The notes under the pieces are model-generated. The model searched no databases. It saw only the letters and a list, made by a program, of their open reading frames with translations, and was not told the DNA's origin. Both the position numbers and the translations under genes were made by a program. Below, piece after piece: positions 8,740 through 16,384 of a stretch of 64,000 nt of DNA (the stretch's first letter is position 1; each line of letters starts with the position of its first letter). The stretch comes from Actinomycetes bacterium (GTDB lineage: Bacteria; Actinomycetota; Acidimicrobiia; Acidimicrobiales; Palsa-688): contig JAJZMF010000003.1 of the NCBI GenBank assembly GCA_021850325.1, forward strand, positions 24,701-88,700, read 5' to 3'.

Positions 8740-9963
8740 ATGACCCTCGAGCGGCGGCTGCCCCAAGAGACCCGTGCCCTGTTGCTGGAGAACATCCACC
8801 CCGATGCCACGGCCCTTCTGTCCAAGGCCGGCTACCAGGTGGAGACGGAGGACCGGGCACTGGGCGAGGACGAGCTGATCGAGCGCCTCGCCGAGGTGGA
8901 CGTGGTCGGCATCCGCAGCCGGACCAACGTGACGGCCCGCGCCTTTGCTGCTGCGCCCCACCTGCTGGCCGTAGGCGCCTTCTGCATCGGCACCAACCAG
9001 ATCGACCTGGCCTCGGCGAGCCAGCACGGAGTGGCCGTGTTCAACGCCCCGTTCTCCAACACCCGCAGCGTGGTGGAACTGGTGATCGCGGAGATCATCT
9101 CCATGTCCCGGGGCCTGACCGACAAGACGCGCCAGATGCACGAGGGCGTGTGGGACAAGTCGGCCGACGGCAGCCACGAGGTACGGGGCAGGCGCCTGGG
9201 CATCGTGGGCTACGGCAACATAGGCTCGCAGTTGTCCGTGCTGGCCGAGGCCCTCGGCATGTCCGTGTGGTTCTACGACACCGAGGACAAGCTGGCCCTG
9301 GGCAACGCCAAGCGGTGCTCCTCGCTGGAGGAGCTGCTCGAGGGCGTGGACATCGTGACCCTCCACGTCGACGGGCGTCCCTCCAACCGGGGCCTGTTCG
9401 GGGAGGCTGAGCTGGCCCGGATGCGCAAGGGCAGCTTCTTCCTCAACCTTTCCCGAGGTTTCGTCGTGGACCACGCGGCCCTGCGCGCCCACCTGGAGAG
9501 CGGCCACCTGGCCGGTGCGGCCATCGACGTGTTCCCCAGCGAGCCCAAGGGCAAGGGCGACCCCTTCGTGTCCGAGCTGAGGGGCTTGCCCAACGTGGTC
9601 CTCACCCCTCACGTCGGTGGGAGCACGGAGGAGGCGCAGCAGGACATCGGGCGGTTCGTGGCGGGCAAGCTGCACGACTACCTGTCCCTCGGCTCGACCT
9701 CGATGTCGGTCAACCTGCCCAACCTGGTCCTGCCCCCGAACGCGGGCGAGCACCGGGTCACCCACGTGCATGCCAACGTCCCCGGGGTGATGGCTGCGGT
9801 GAACAGCCTCTTCGCCTCCCACGGCATGAACATCGAGGGCCAGTACCTGGGCACGCGGGGCGATGTCGGCTACGCCATAACCGATACGCCGAGCGACTTC
9901 TCGGACGAGGTCGTCGACGCCCTGGCCGCCATGCAGGCCACCATCCGCCTGCGCGTCCTCTAG
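8740..9963 (+). CDS. serA: D-3-phosphoglycerate dehydrogenase
   Basis: A 407-residue enzyme that oxidises 3-phosphoglycerate to phosphohydroxypyruvate, the first step of serine synthesis. It matches the E. coli-type (about 410 residues, one C-terminal ACT domain). FCIGTNQIDL is at 81-90, the NAD-binding GYGNIG at 157-162, and the catalytic-His region TPHVGGSTEEAQ is followed by an ACT domain from about 340. This differs from the longer ~530-residue actinobacterial SerA with an extra allosteric domain. Serine feedback through the ACT domain is expected. The gene stands alone with its own leaderless promoter. Confidence 0.92.
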   Translation: MTLERRLPQETRALLLENIHPDATALLSKAGYQVETEDRALGEDELIERLAEVDVVGIRSRTNVTARAFAAAPHLLAVGAFCIGTNQIDLASASQHGVAVFNAPFSNTRSVVELVIAEIISMSRGLTDKTRQMHEGVWDKSADGSHEVRGRRLGIVGYGNIGSQLSVLAEALGMSVWFYDTEDKLALGNAKRCSSLEELLEGVDIVTLHVDGRPSNRGLFGEAELARMRKGSFFLNLSRGFVVDHAALRAHLESGHLAGAAIDVFPSEPKGKGDPFVSELRGLPNVVLTPHVGGSTEEAQQDIGRFVAGKLHDYLSLGSTSMSVNLPNLVLPPNAGEHRVTHVHANVPGVMAAVNSLFASHGMNIEGQYLGTRGDVGYAITDTPSDFSDEVVDALAAMQATIRLRVL

Positions 9964-10005
9964 GGCGGCCGCCCCGCCATCCGCGGCCCGGCCGGCCGCC
10001 GACCG

Positions 10006-10011
10006 TAGGCT
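10006..10011 (+). promoter_or_regulatory. -10 box (TAGGCT) of the GGDEF gene
   Basis: TAGGCT about 34 bases before the ATG at 10046 implies a short 5' leader. Confidence 0.45.
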
Positions 10012-10045
10012 AAAGCAGGGGCTCAGGTGTGCCGATAAGCGGGTT

Positions 10046-11257
10046 ATGGAGAACTCCATGCATGTAGTCCGGTTGTGGGCGGCCCGGTCCGCCCGGGCCG
10101 TGCTGCGAGCCTGCCTGGTGGTGGCCGCCGTGTCGCTCAGGCTGGCCCTGGCTGCCACTGCCGCCCTCATCGGCTACCTGGAGACCTGGGCGCAGCGGGT
10201 GCAGGCCGCCCGGGCGGCATCGTCGCTCGCCGCAGCCCGCGATGCCCATGCAGCTGAGCGGTGGAAGGCTGCGTTCGAGGCGGCCCCCCTGGGGATGGCC
10301 CGGGTGAGCCCGGAGGGCCGGCTGGTGGCGGCCAACCCGGCTCTCTGCGCCCTGCTGGGCGAGCCTGGACGTGCCGTTGTGGGCCGGCGCCTGTCGGCCT
10401 TCGTGTACCCCGACGACCTGGCGGGCCTGAGCCGGGCGGTCGGCGGTGAGGGTCGGGGGCCGGGCAGGGCCGAGGTCCGCCTGGTCTGCTCCGGGGGGAG
10501 GCTGGCCTGGTGCGAGCTGGCCACCTCGGTGGTGCGCGACAAGGCCGGGCACCCCGAGTACGTGCTGGTCTCGGTGGTAGACATCACCCGGCACATGCGT
10601 TCCCAGGCCGCTCTACGGGACCTGGCGACCCGGGACCCGCTCTCGGGCCTGGCCAACCGTCGCTGGTTCGAGCTCCAGTTGGCCCAGCACCTGCGGTTGT
10701 GCGCCGAGGAGGGGCCGCGCGGCGCGCTGTTGGTCATGGACCTGGACAACTTCAAGTCGGTCAACGACACGCTCGGGCACCAGGCGGGGGACCGCCTGGT
10801 GATCGAAGTGGCGGTCACGCTGCGGCGGCACCTGCGGGACCAGGACGTGGTCGCCCGTCTGGGTGGCGACGAGTTCGCTGTGGTGCTGAGGGAAGGTGAC
10901 CGCTGGGCCGCCGAGGCGGTGGCCCGCAAGCTGGTGCTGGCCGTCCGGGACGAGGTGCAGGTGGCCCAGGGGTCACCCAGGGTGACGGTCTCGGTCGGGG
11001 TGGCACCGTTCGAGCTGTTCCCGCCCGACGAAGCGGGGGAGCACCTGACCAGCCGGGAGGTGGTGCGGGCCGCAGACGCCGCCCTCTACGCGGTCAAGGG
11101 CTCGGGCCGCAACGGGTACTCGGTGGCCGGCAGCGGGGAGGCACCCCGTCATGCCCGCCACCGGCCGGACCTGGTCGCGGACCTGTCCTCCGCCCAAGGG
11201 ACGCCACAGCCGGCACCGGGGCGCTCCCGGCCGACCTCTGCAGCCGGGCTGCGCTGA
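10046..11257 (+). CDS. PAS-GGDEF diguanylate cyclase
   Basis: A 403-residue signalling protein that should make cyclic di-GMP. One or two hydrophobic stretches occur at about 20-45, a PAS sensor domain at about 72-185 (ending VVDITRHM), then a GGDEF domain. The active site is intact: RLGGDEFAVVL with GGDEF at 273-277. An RxxD inhibitory site (RDQD, 264-267) lies five residues before it, so product inhibition is likely. No EAL domain is attached. The C-terminal ~40 residues are disordered. Confidence 0.9.
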   Translation: MENSMHVVRLWAARSARAVLRACLVVAAVSLRLALAATAALIGYLETWAQRVQAARAASSLAAARDAHAAERWKAAFEAAPLGMARVSPEGRLVAANPALCALLGEPGRAVVGRRLSAFVYPDDLAGLSRAVGGEGRGPGRAEVRLVCSGGRLAWCELATSVVRDKAGHPEYVLVSVVDITRHMRSQAALRDLATRDPLSGLANRRWFELQLAQHLRLCAEEGPRGALLVMDLDNFKSVNDTLGHQAGDRLVIEVAVTLRRHLRDQDVVARLGGDEFAVVLREGDRWAAEAVARKLVLAVRDEVQVAQGSPRVTVSVGVAPFELFPPDEAGEHLTSREVVRAADAALYAVKGSGRNGYSVAGSGEAPRHARHRPDLVADLSSAQGTPQPAPGRSRPTSAAGLR

Positions 11258-11266
11258 GGGCGCCTC

Positions 11267-11674
11267 TCAGTCCTGGGGGGTGATGGGCAGCCGCCCTCGT
11301 TGCCCGGGCCGGCCCGGGTTGCGGCCGAGCAGGAGGGCCGCCAGCTCGGCAGCGGTGCCGACGGCGTTGGGCACGCTCACCACGACCCGGTCCCAGGCGC
11401 CGCCCTCGATGTCGAGCACCACCGCCGGTCGCCCGGCCCGCACGGCAGCGAACTCCCGACGCCGCCCCCTGCGGGCCGTGCCCACTGCGAACGAACCCGG
11501 CCAGCACAGGCCCGGGAAACGCAGCAGGGCGATGTCCCGCATGGGCTCCTCCTCGACGTGCACCATGCGAAGGGCGGACAGGGGCACCCTCAGTTGCCGG
11601 CGGCCGGCGAGCAGGGCCTCGGCGAGGTCCAGTCGGATGACGACGTCGGTCAGTTCGGCTCTGAGGTCGGCCAT
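11267..11674 (-). CDS. Small PH-like domain protein
   Basis: A 135-residue soluble protein of unknown function. The core starts LRVPLSALRMVHV, followed by a beta-rich segment with FPGLCWPGSFAVGT and WDRVVVSVPN. It resembles bacterial PH-like modules, and the protein at 55566-55922 in this window shares the LRVPLSA(L/V)R signature. The ATG at 11674 is favoured because a TAGGTT box lies about 30 bases upstream and the longer N-terminal reading is Pro/Arg-rich non-conserved sequence. It converges on the GGDEF gene nine bases away. Confidence 0.6.
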   Translation of the reverse strand: MADLRAELTDVVIRLDLAEALLAGRRQLRVPLSALRMVHVEEEPMRDIALLRFPGLCWPGSFAVGTARRGRRREFAAVRAGRPAVVLDIEGGAWDRVVVSVPNAVGTAAELAALLLGRNPGRPGQRGRLPITPQD

Positions 11675-11705
11675 CTTCGCGCTCCGTCCGGTCTCACCCG
11701 GGCCC

Positions 11706-11711
11706 AACCTA
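11706..11711 (-). promoter_or_regulatory. -10 box (TAGGTT) of the small PH-like gene
   Basis: On the minus strand TAGGTT precedes the ATG at 11674 by 31 bases. Confidence 0.4.
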
Positions 11712-11884
11712 GCGCCGGCCCGGCCGGGGACGGCCCGGCCTGCCCTGCCCGGCGCCCACCGGCCGCCGGTGCGCTGGCACGGGGTGGGCGGCGGGGCTGA
11801 ACGCGACCTGAGGTGGACCTGAGAACCTGCGCCTGCAGCCCTGGCCAGCACCTTTCCCGCTGCATTGGGCCGGTTCGGGGCGAT

Positions 11885-11890
11885 TAGGCT
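11885..11890 (+). promoter_or_regulatory. -10 box (TAGGCT) of the DUF929 gene
   Basis: TAGGCT lies 49 bases before the GTG start at 11940 and would drive the DUF929-VKOR pair. Confidence 0.45.
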
Positions 11891-11939
11891 GGGCCTGTCC
11901 CCGATCCCGGTCCACGACCCTTAGCGGGAAAGGTCCACA

Positions 11940-13070
11940 GTGGCAGGTAGCAAGCAGAGCGCGGGCAGGCCGGCGGGCAAGGTCCCGCCCCGTCCCGGCA
12001 CCCGGTCGAGCGCGGCGGCACCAGGTCGCCCGGGTACCAGGGCCGGTGGTACAGGCCGCCCGGCACCCCGGGCATCGGCCCGCCAGACCATGCAGCAGCG
12101 CAGGCAGCGCAGCATCTACATGGCCGGAGGTTCGGCGCTGGCGGTGGTCCTGGTCGTGGCGGTGATCGTGGCCGTGAGCCTGACCGGCAACGGCAAGGGC
12201 AAGAGCAACGTGGGCCTCAAGCACTCGACCGACTCCTTCGCCCTCACCTCCGCCATCACCAACGCAGTGACAGGCGTGCCCGTGAGCAGGATGGTGGCTG
12301 CGGCCGAGGCGTGCTACCGCTCGTCGGCCTGCATCGACAACCCGACGACCGGTGTCGCCCCGCCCCAGAAGCTGGCCGCAGGCAGCCAGGCCCTCACCTC
12401 GGGCGGACGGCCGGAGATCCTGTACATCGGCGCCGAGTACTGCCCCTTCTGTGCCGGCGAGCGCTGGCCGATGACCATGGCGCTGTCCAAGTTCGGCACC
12501 TTCGACGGCCTGCGCGGGGTCACCTCCTCGGCGACCGACGTCAACCCGAGCACGCCGACCTTCTCGTACTACGGCTCGAGCTACCACAGCAAGTACCTGA
12601 GCTTCGTGCCGGTGGAGGAGGAGACCAACACCCAGGGCCCGCTGCAGAACCCCACCAGCGCCCAACAGGCCATCGTGACCAAGTACGACGCCCCGCCCTA
12701 TGTCCCGGCCTCGCAGTACAGCCCGGGGGCCGGGCCCATACCTTTCGTGTACCTGGCGGGCAAGTACATCGTCACGGGCATCGAGTACGACGCCAGTGCC
12801 CTCTCCGAGATGCAGATGGACGGGGCCGCCACCTACATGACCGGGGGCGGCAACCCGACGTCCCAGCACGCCCTGGCTGCGGCCGGGTTCCTGGTGGGCG
12901 ACATCTGCGCCCTGACCCACGGCCAGCCGGCCGGCGTGTGCTCCCAGGTCCCGGCCAACCTGAAGGGCATCACCACCTCGTCGCCGGTCTCGGCCGGGTC
13001 GAGCTCGGCCGGGGCCACCACGCCCACCACATCCAAGGGCCCGACCGGCACGGCCAAGAAGAAGGGGTGA
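11940..13070 (+). CDS. DUF929 thioredoxin-like membrane-anchored protein
   Basis: A 376-residue extracytoplasmic thiol protein. A basic, Pro/Gly-rich cytoplasmic tail precedes one membrane helix at about 61-82. The thioredoxin-like DUF929 domain has the redox motif CPFC at 168-171 within YIGAEYCPFCAGERW, and a conserved cis-Pro-like GPIPFVYLAG segment. The Ser/Thr/Lys-rich C-terminus looks disordered. The GTG start is four bases after a modest purine stretch. The next gene, three bases on, is a VKOR homologue, so this protein is probably the disulfide donor or isomerase that VKOR reoxidises. Confidence 0.85.
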   Translation: MAGSKQSAGRPAGKVPPRPGTRSSAAAPGRPGTRAGGTGRPAPRASARQTMQQRRQRSIYMAGGSALAVVLVVAVIVAVSLTGNGKGKSNVGLKHSTDSFALTSAITNAVTGVPVSRMVAAAEACYRSSACIDNPTTGVAPPQKLAAGSQALTSGGRPEILYIGAEYCPFCAGERWPMTMALSKFGTFDGLRGVTSSATDVNPSTPTFSYYGSSYHSKYLSFVPVEEETNTQGPLQNPTSAQQAIVTKYDAPPYVPASQYSPGAGPIPFVYLAGKYIVTGIEYDASALSEMQMDGAATYMTGGGNPTSQHALAAAGFLVGDICALTHGQPAGVCSQVPANLKGITTSSPVSAGSSSAGATTPTTSKGPTGTAKKKG

Positions 13071-13073
13071 GCG

Positions 13074-13667
13074 GTGGCCCGGGTGACCTCCGCCACCTCG
13101 GCCCGTAACCTGCCCCCGGCGGGGAGGTTACGGACCGCCCACGGCGGCCCGGGTGACGAGGGCCCCGAGAGCGAGGCCTCCGGGGCACCGCCGGTAGGCG
13201 GTGCCCCGGCCGTGGCGGCCTGGGTGCCCTGGACGACGCTGGTGCTTTCGGCCCTGGCTGTCGTGGACGCTGCCTGGTTGACCTACGCCCACTACACCTC
13301 CGCCAGCGTGCTCTTCTGCCCCAACAACGGTTTCGTCAACTGTGGCCTGGTCACCAGCAGCTCGTACTCACACCCGTTCGGGGTGCCGGTGGCCGACGCC
13401 GGCCTGGTGTGGGCCATCGGCATGTTGGTGCTGTGCAGCCCCTGGGGCTGGCGCCAGGCGTCGGCGTGGTTCGGGCGCCTGAGGTTGGCGGGCGTCGGCC
13501 TGGGCGTGCTCTCCGTGCTCTACCTGTTGTGGGCGGAGCTGATCAAGCTCCACCACCTGTGCGAGTACTGCACGGTCATGCACGTACTGACCCTGGCGCT
13601 GTTCGGGGTCGTGGTGTTCGCGACGGCGCTGGCCGGCCCGGCCCAGGGCCCGTCGGCAGCCTCCTAG
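13074..13667 (+). CDS. VKOR-family disulfide oxidoreductase
   Basis: A 197-residue integral membrane protein with four hydrophobic segments. It should pass electrons from periplasmic thiols to quinone, replacing DsbB. The loop cysteines are Cys82 and Cys90, and the catalytic pair is CEYC (163-166), with the conserved Ser cluster at 94-97 between them. It starts at a GTG three bases after the DUF929 stop, so the two are one operon. The first ~45 residues are a variable cytoplasmic extension. Confidence 0.88.
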   Translation: MARVTSATSARNLPPAGRLRTAHGGPGDEGPESEASGAPPVGGAPAVAAWVPWTTLVLSALAVVDAAWLTYAHYTSASVLFCPNNGFVNCGLVTSSSYSHPFGVPVADAGLVWAIGMLVLCSPWGWRQASAWFGRLRLAGVGLGVLSVLYLLWAELIKLHHLCEYCTVMHVLTLALFGVVVFATALAGPAQGPSAAS

Positions 13668-13702
13668 GCCTGCACACCGGGGCCTGGCTGCGCCGGCCGA
13701 GC

Positions 13703-13724
13703 GGGCCGGCCGTGCGGCCGGCCC
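13703..13724. terminator. Bidirectional hairpin between VKOR and GH13 genes
   Basis: A perfect 9-bp stem (GGGCCGGCC / GGCCGGCCC) with the four-base loop gtgc lies between two convergent genes. There is no U-tract, as is usual in such GC-rich genomes. Confidence 0.6.
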
Positions 13725-13749
13725 GGCCCAGGGCTGGCACGGACGGGCC

Positions 13750-15354
13750 TCAGGCCTGCTCGAGGGCCACCACCAGGGCCTGCCAGGGCTGGAGGGCCAC
13801 CTCGTCGCCGGCCAGGCTCTCCTCTGTGCGGGCGTGGGTGGAGACGAGCACCCGGGCGCCCGCCAGGCCGGGGACCACCACCGTGCAGGGCTGGTCCGAG
13901 ATGTTGGCGACCGTCGCCGTGCTCCCTACCCGGTAGGCCCAGGCCCGGTCGTCCAGGGCCAGGCGGGTGAGAGAGGCGGCGTCGCCGAGCCTGCGCTCCT
14001 GGCGCAGGTGGCCCAGGCGGCGCCAGAAGTTCAGCACCGACCCGGGGTCGGCCTGCGCGCTCTGCACGTTGCGGTCCCGGTAGGGGCCGAGCGGCAGCCA
14101 GGGCTTGGCGCCCGGGGGGCAGAACCCGGCGTTGGGCTCCTGCGACCAGGGCATGGGGGTGCGGCACCGGTCGCGCCCGGGTTCTTCGGGCCGGGCGATG
14201 CTCATCAGGTCGCGGCGCTCGGCCGGAGGTACGTCGACGTCCGCCATCCCGAGCTCGTCGCCGTAGTAGAGCACCAGGGAGCCGGGGAGGGTGGCCAGCA
14301 CCGACAGTGCGGCTCTGGTGGCACGGTCGTCGTCGCGGCACCAGCGGGTGGGGAAGCGGCCGATGTCGTGGTTGGAGGCCGTCCAGACCGGCACCGCCCC
14401 GGGCCGGAGGGCCTGCAGGGTGCCCTCGACGACCTCGGCCAGTTCCCGGGCCGCCAGGTTGCACAGGGCGAAGGGGAAGTTGAAGCCCAGGTGGAGCTCG
14501 GGCTGCTCTGCGGTCCCGTAGTAGGCGGCGAAACGGCCGTAGTCGAACTCCCAGGTCTCACCCAGGAGCACCCTCTCGGGCTGGTACGCGTCGGCCAGCC
14601 GGCGCCAGTGCACGTAGAGGTCGTGCACCTCGGGGCGACGGGAGCTGTACTCCGGGCGCAGCGGACGGCGCCGGACCACGGGGTGGTCGTCAGGCCCGGG
14701 AGAGGGGTCGTCCCGGAGCAGGGCGTCCTTGTAGAGGCCGTGGGCGACGTCGATGCGGAAGCCGGCCACGCCCCGGTCGAACCAGAACTGCAGGACGCGT
14801 TCGAACTGGGCGTGGACGCCCTTGTCCCACCAGTTGAGGTCGGGTTGGGTGGGCAGGAAGTTGTGCAGGTAGTACTCGCCGCTGGCCTCGTCCAGGGACC
14901 AGGCGGGAGCACCGGTGGCGTCGAGCCAGTTGTTGGGGGGCGACCCGTCCGGCTTGGGGGGTGCCCACACGTAGTAGTCGCGGTGACGGCTGTCGACGCC
15001 CGACAGGGCGTCCACGAACCAGGGATGGGCGTCCGAGGTGTGGTTGGGCACCAGGTCGAGCATCACCGCGATGGAACGGGCGCCCGCCTCCTCGATGAGC
15101 CGGTCCATGTCGGACAGGGCCCCGAGCTCGGGGTGGACGTCGAAGTAGTCAGAGACGTCGTAGCCGTAGTCGGTGTTGGGCGAGGGCATGGTCGGCGACA
15201 GCCAGATGGCGTCCACGCCCAGCCACTGCAGGTAGTCCAGGCCGTCGATGAGCCCCACCAGGTCCCCGACGCCGTCCCCGTTGGAGTCGCGCCAGCTACG
15301 GACGTAGATCTGGTAGATGGTGGCGTGACGCCACCAGGGGTGCTTTGGTGCCAT
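13750..15354 (-). CDS. GH13 alpha-glucosidase / oligo-1,6-glucosidase-like
   Basis: A 534-residue cytoplasmic alpha-amylase-family enzyme that hydrolyses or transfers alpha-glucosyl units from oligosaccharides. The conserved regions are DLVPNH (100-105), GFRIDVAH with nucleophile Asp202, LLGETW with acid/base Glu266 and TASNHD with Asp330. No signal peptide is visible. The N-terminus WWRHATIYQIYVRSW is typical for the oligo-1,6-glucosidase/trehalose-related subgroup. A second, more distant GH13 gene lies at 53715-55475. Exact linkage specificity cannot be read. Confidence 0.88.
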   Translation of the reverse strand: MAPKHPWWRHATIYQIYVRSWRDSNGDGVGDLVGLIDGLDYLQWLGVDAIWLSPTMPSPNTDYGYDVSDYFDVHPELGALSDMDRLIEEAGARSIAVMLDLVPNHTSDAHPWFVDALSGVDSRHRDYYVWAPPKPDGSPPNNWLDATGAPAWSLDEASGEYYLHNFLPTQPDLNWWDKGVHAQFERVLQFWFDRGVAGFRIDVAHGLYKDALLRDDPSPGPDDHPVVRRRPLRPEYSSRRPEVHDLYVHWRRLADAYQPERVLLGETWEFDYGRFAAYYGTAEQPELHLGFNFPFALCNLAARELAEVVEGTLQALRPGAVPVWTASNHDIGRFPTRWCRDDDRATRAALSVLATLPGSLVLYYGDELGMADVDVPPAERRDLMSIARPEEPGRDRCRTPMPWSQEPNAGFCPPGAKPWLPLGPYRDRNVQSAQADPGSVLNFWRRLGHLRQERRLGDAASLTRLALDDRAWAYRVGSTATVANISDQPCTVVVPGLAGARVLVSTHARTEESLAGDEVALQPWQALVVALEQA

Positions 15355-15438
15355 GCAGACAGTCTGCCCTCCCTGCCGGCACCGCGAGCAGCGCTCCCGC
15401 TCGGGCCCCGCCGGGGTGCGGGCCCAGGAGCGCCGGGT

Positions 15439-15762
15439 TCAGGGGCTGTCCCTGGTGGCCGTCCCGTCCCCCGAGGCGGTGGCCAGGTAGTGGCGCAGCT
15501 CGCTCGGGTACTCGGGGAAGTAGCGGCTGACCACGTCCAGGCCGAAGCGGGGGAGCACCGAGCTGACGGGCTCCCGGTCGAGCAGGAACATGAACGAGGC
15601 CCTCACCAGCTCCTCCGGTGGGACGTCGTCGGCGCCCAGTTCCGCTTGCAGCCCCTCGGGCACGCTCACGACGTGGCTGGACTCGTACCGGGGGGACCGC
15701 ACCTTCACCGTGAACGAACCGTCCGCCTGCCGGGACACCAGTACGGTCGGCGTGGGTTGCAC
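15439..15762 (-). CDS. Small conserved protein, unknown function
   Basis: A 107-residue acidic soluble protein. It looks like a beta-strand start (TVLVSRQADGSFTVKVRS) followed by helices (PEELVRASFMFLLDREP). No motif identifies it. The GTG start is supported by a TACGGT box six bases upstream. It is divergent from yjbQ, with 41 bp between the two starts. Confidence 0.65.
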   Translation of the reverse strand: MQPTPTVLVSRQADGSFTVKVRSPRYESSHVVSVPEGLQAELGADDVPPEELVRASFMFLLDREPVSSVLPRFGLDVVSRYFPEYPSELRHYLATASGDGTATRDSP

Positions 15763-15768
15763 CGCACC

Positions 15769-15774
15769 ACCGTA
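15769..15774 (-). promoter_or_regulatory. -10 box (TACGGT) of the 107-residue protein gene
   Basis: On the minus strand TACGGT lies six bases before the GTG at 15762, a leaderless arrangement. Confidence 0.5.
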
Positions 15775-15803
15775 CCGGCGGGCCGGGCCGCTAAGAAGGG
15801 GCC

Positions 15804-16205
15804 GTGGAGACCAAAGAGCTTCATCTGGACACCTCGGGCGAGCAGGTGGTCGACATAACGGCCGAGGTCGAGCGCTTCTGCATGGGGCAGGGAGACGGGC
15901 TGTGCTCGGTTTTCGTACCCCACGCCACGGCAGGCCTGGCCATCATGGAGACGGGCTCCGGCTCCGAGGAGGACCTCATGGGCGCCCTGGCCGCCCTGCT
16001 GCCCCGCGACGACCGTTACCGGCACCGGCACGGCTCGTTGGGCCACGGCGCCGACCACGTGCTGCCTGCTTTTGTAAGCCCGTCTCTCGTGGTGCCGGTG
16101 CACGCAGGCCACCTGGCGCTCGGGACCTGGCAGAGCATCGTGTTCGTGGACACCAACGCCGACAACCCGCACCGCAGGGCGCTGCTCAGCTTCCTGGCCG
16201 GCTAG
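15804..16205 (+). CDS. YjbQ / UPF0047 family protein
   Basis: A 133-residue single-domain protein of the widespread YjbQ family, members of which have secondary thiamine-phosphate synthase activity in vitro while the physiological role is uncertain. The family motifs are VFVPHATAGLAI, the acidic EEDLM segment, a central GHGADHV and the C-terminal TWQSIVFVDTN. It starts at a GTG preceded by AAGGGG. It is not linked to thiamine genes in this window. Confidence 0.85.
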   Translation: METKELHLDTSGEQVVDITAEVERFCMGQGDGLCSVFVPHATAGLAIMETGSGSEEDLMGALAALLPRDDRYRHRHGSLGHGADHVLPAFVSPSLVVPVHAGHLALGTWQSIVFVDTNADNPHRRALLSFLAG

Positions 16206-16222
16206 AGGCCCCGGACGGGGCG

Positions 16223-16240
16223 GCCGGGCCGCGGCCCGGC
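16223..16240. terminator. Palindrome after yjbQ
   Basis: A perfect 18-bp inverted repeat (GCCGGGCC / GGCCCGGC around GC) starts 17 bases after the YjbQ stop and probably ends its transcript. Confidence 0.5.
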
Positions 16241-16308
16241 TCCGTGCCCGTGCCCGGGCCTGTCCCGCCCGGCCGCGACAGGTGACCGGACGGCCGCCCC
16301 CGGGGTGC

Positions 16309-16337
16309 TTGACGCGCCCCGAGAGCCTCGTTACCAT
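16309..16337 (+). promoter_or_regulatory. Promoter of the LacI-nucleoside cluster
   Basis: TTGACG (16309-16314), a 17-base spacer and TACCAT (16332-16337) form the best sigma-70-like promoter in the window. It leaves a leader of about 40 bases before the ATG at 16385, which is preceded by GGAGGGGGG. An operator for the encoded LacI protein may lie in this leader but no clear palindrome was found. Confidence 0.55.
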
Positions 16338-16384
16338 CACACATCTACACCAGTTGACAATGGCGCTGGGAGGGGGGAGCCGAG

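Noticed and set aside
16354..16359. TTGACA as -35 of the LacI gene
   Set aside because: It is only 25 bases from the ATG, leaving no room for a -10 and start site; the TTGACG/TACCAT pair at 16309-16337 fits better.
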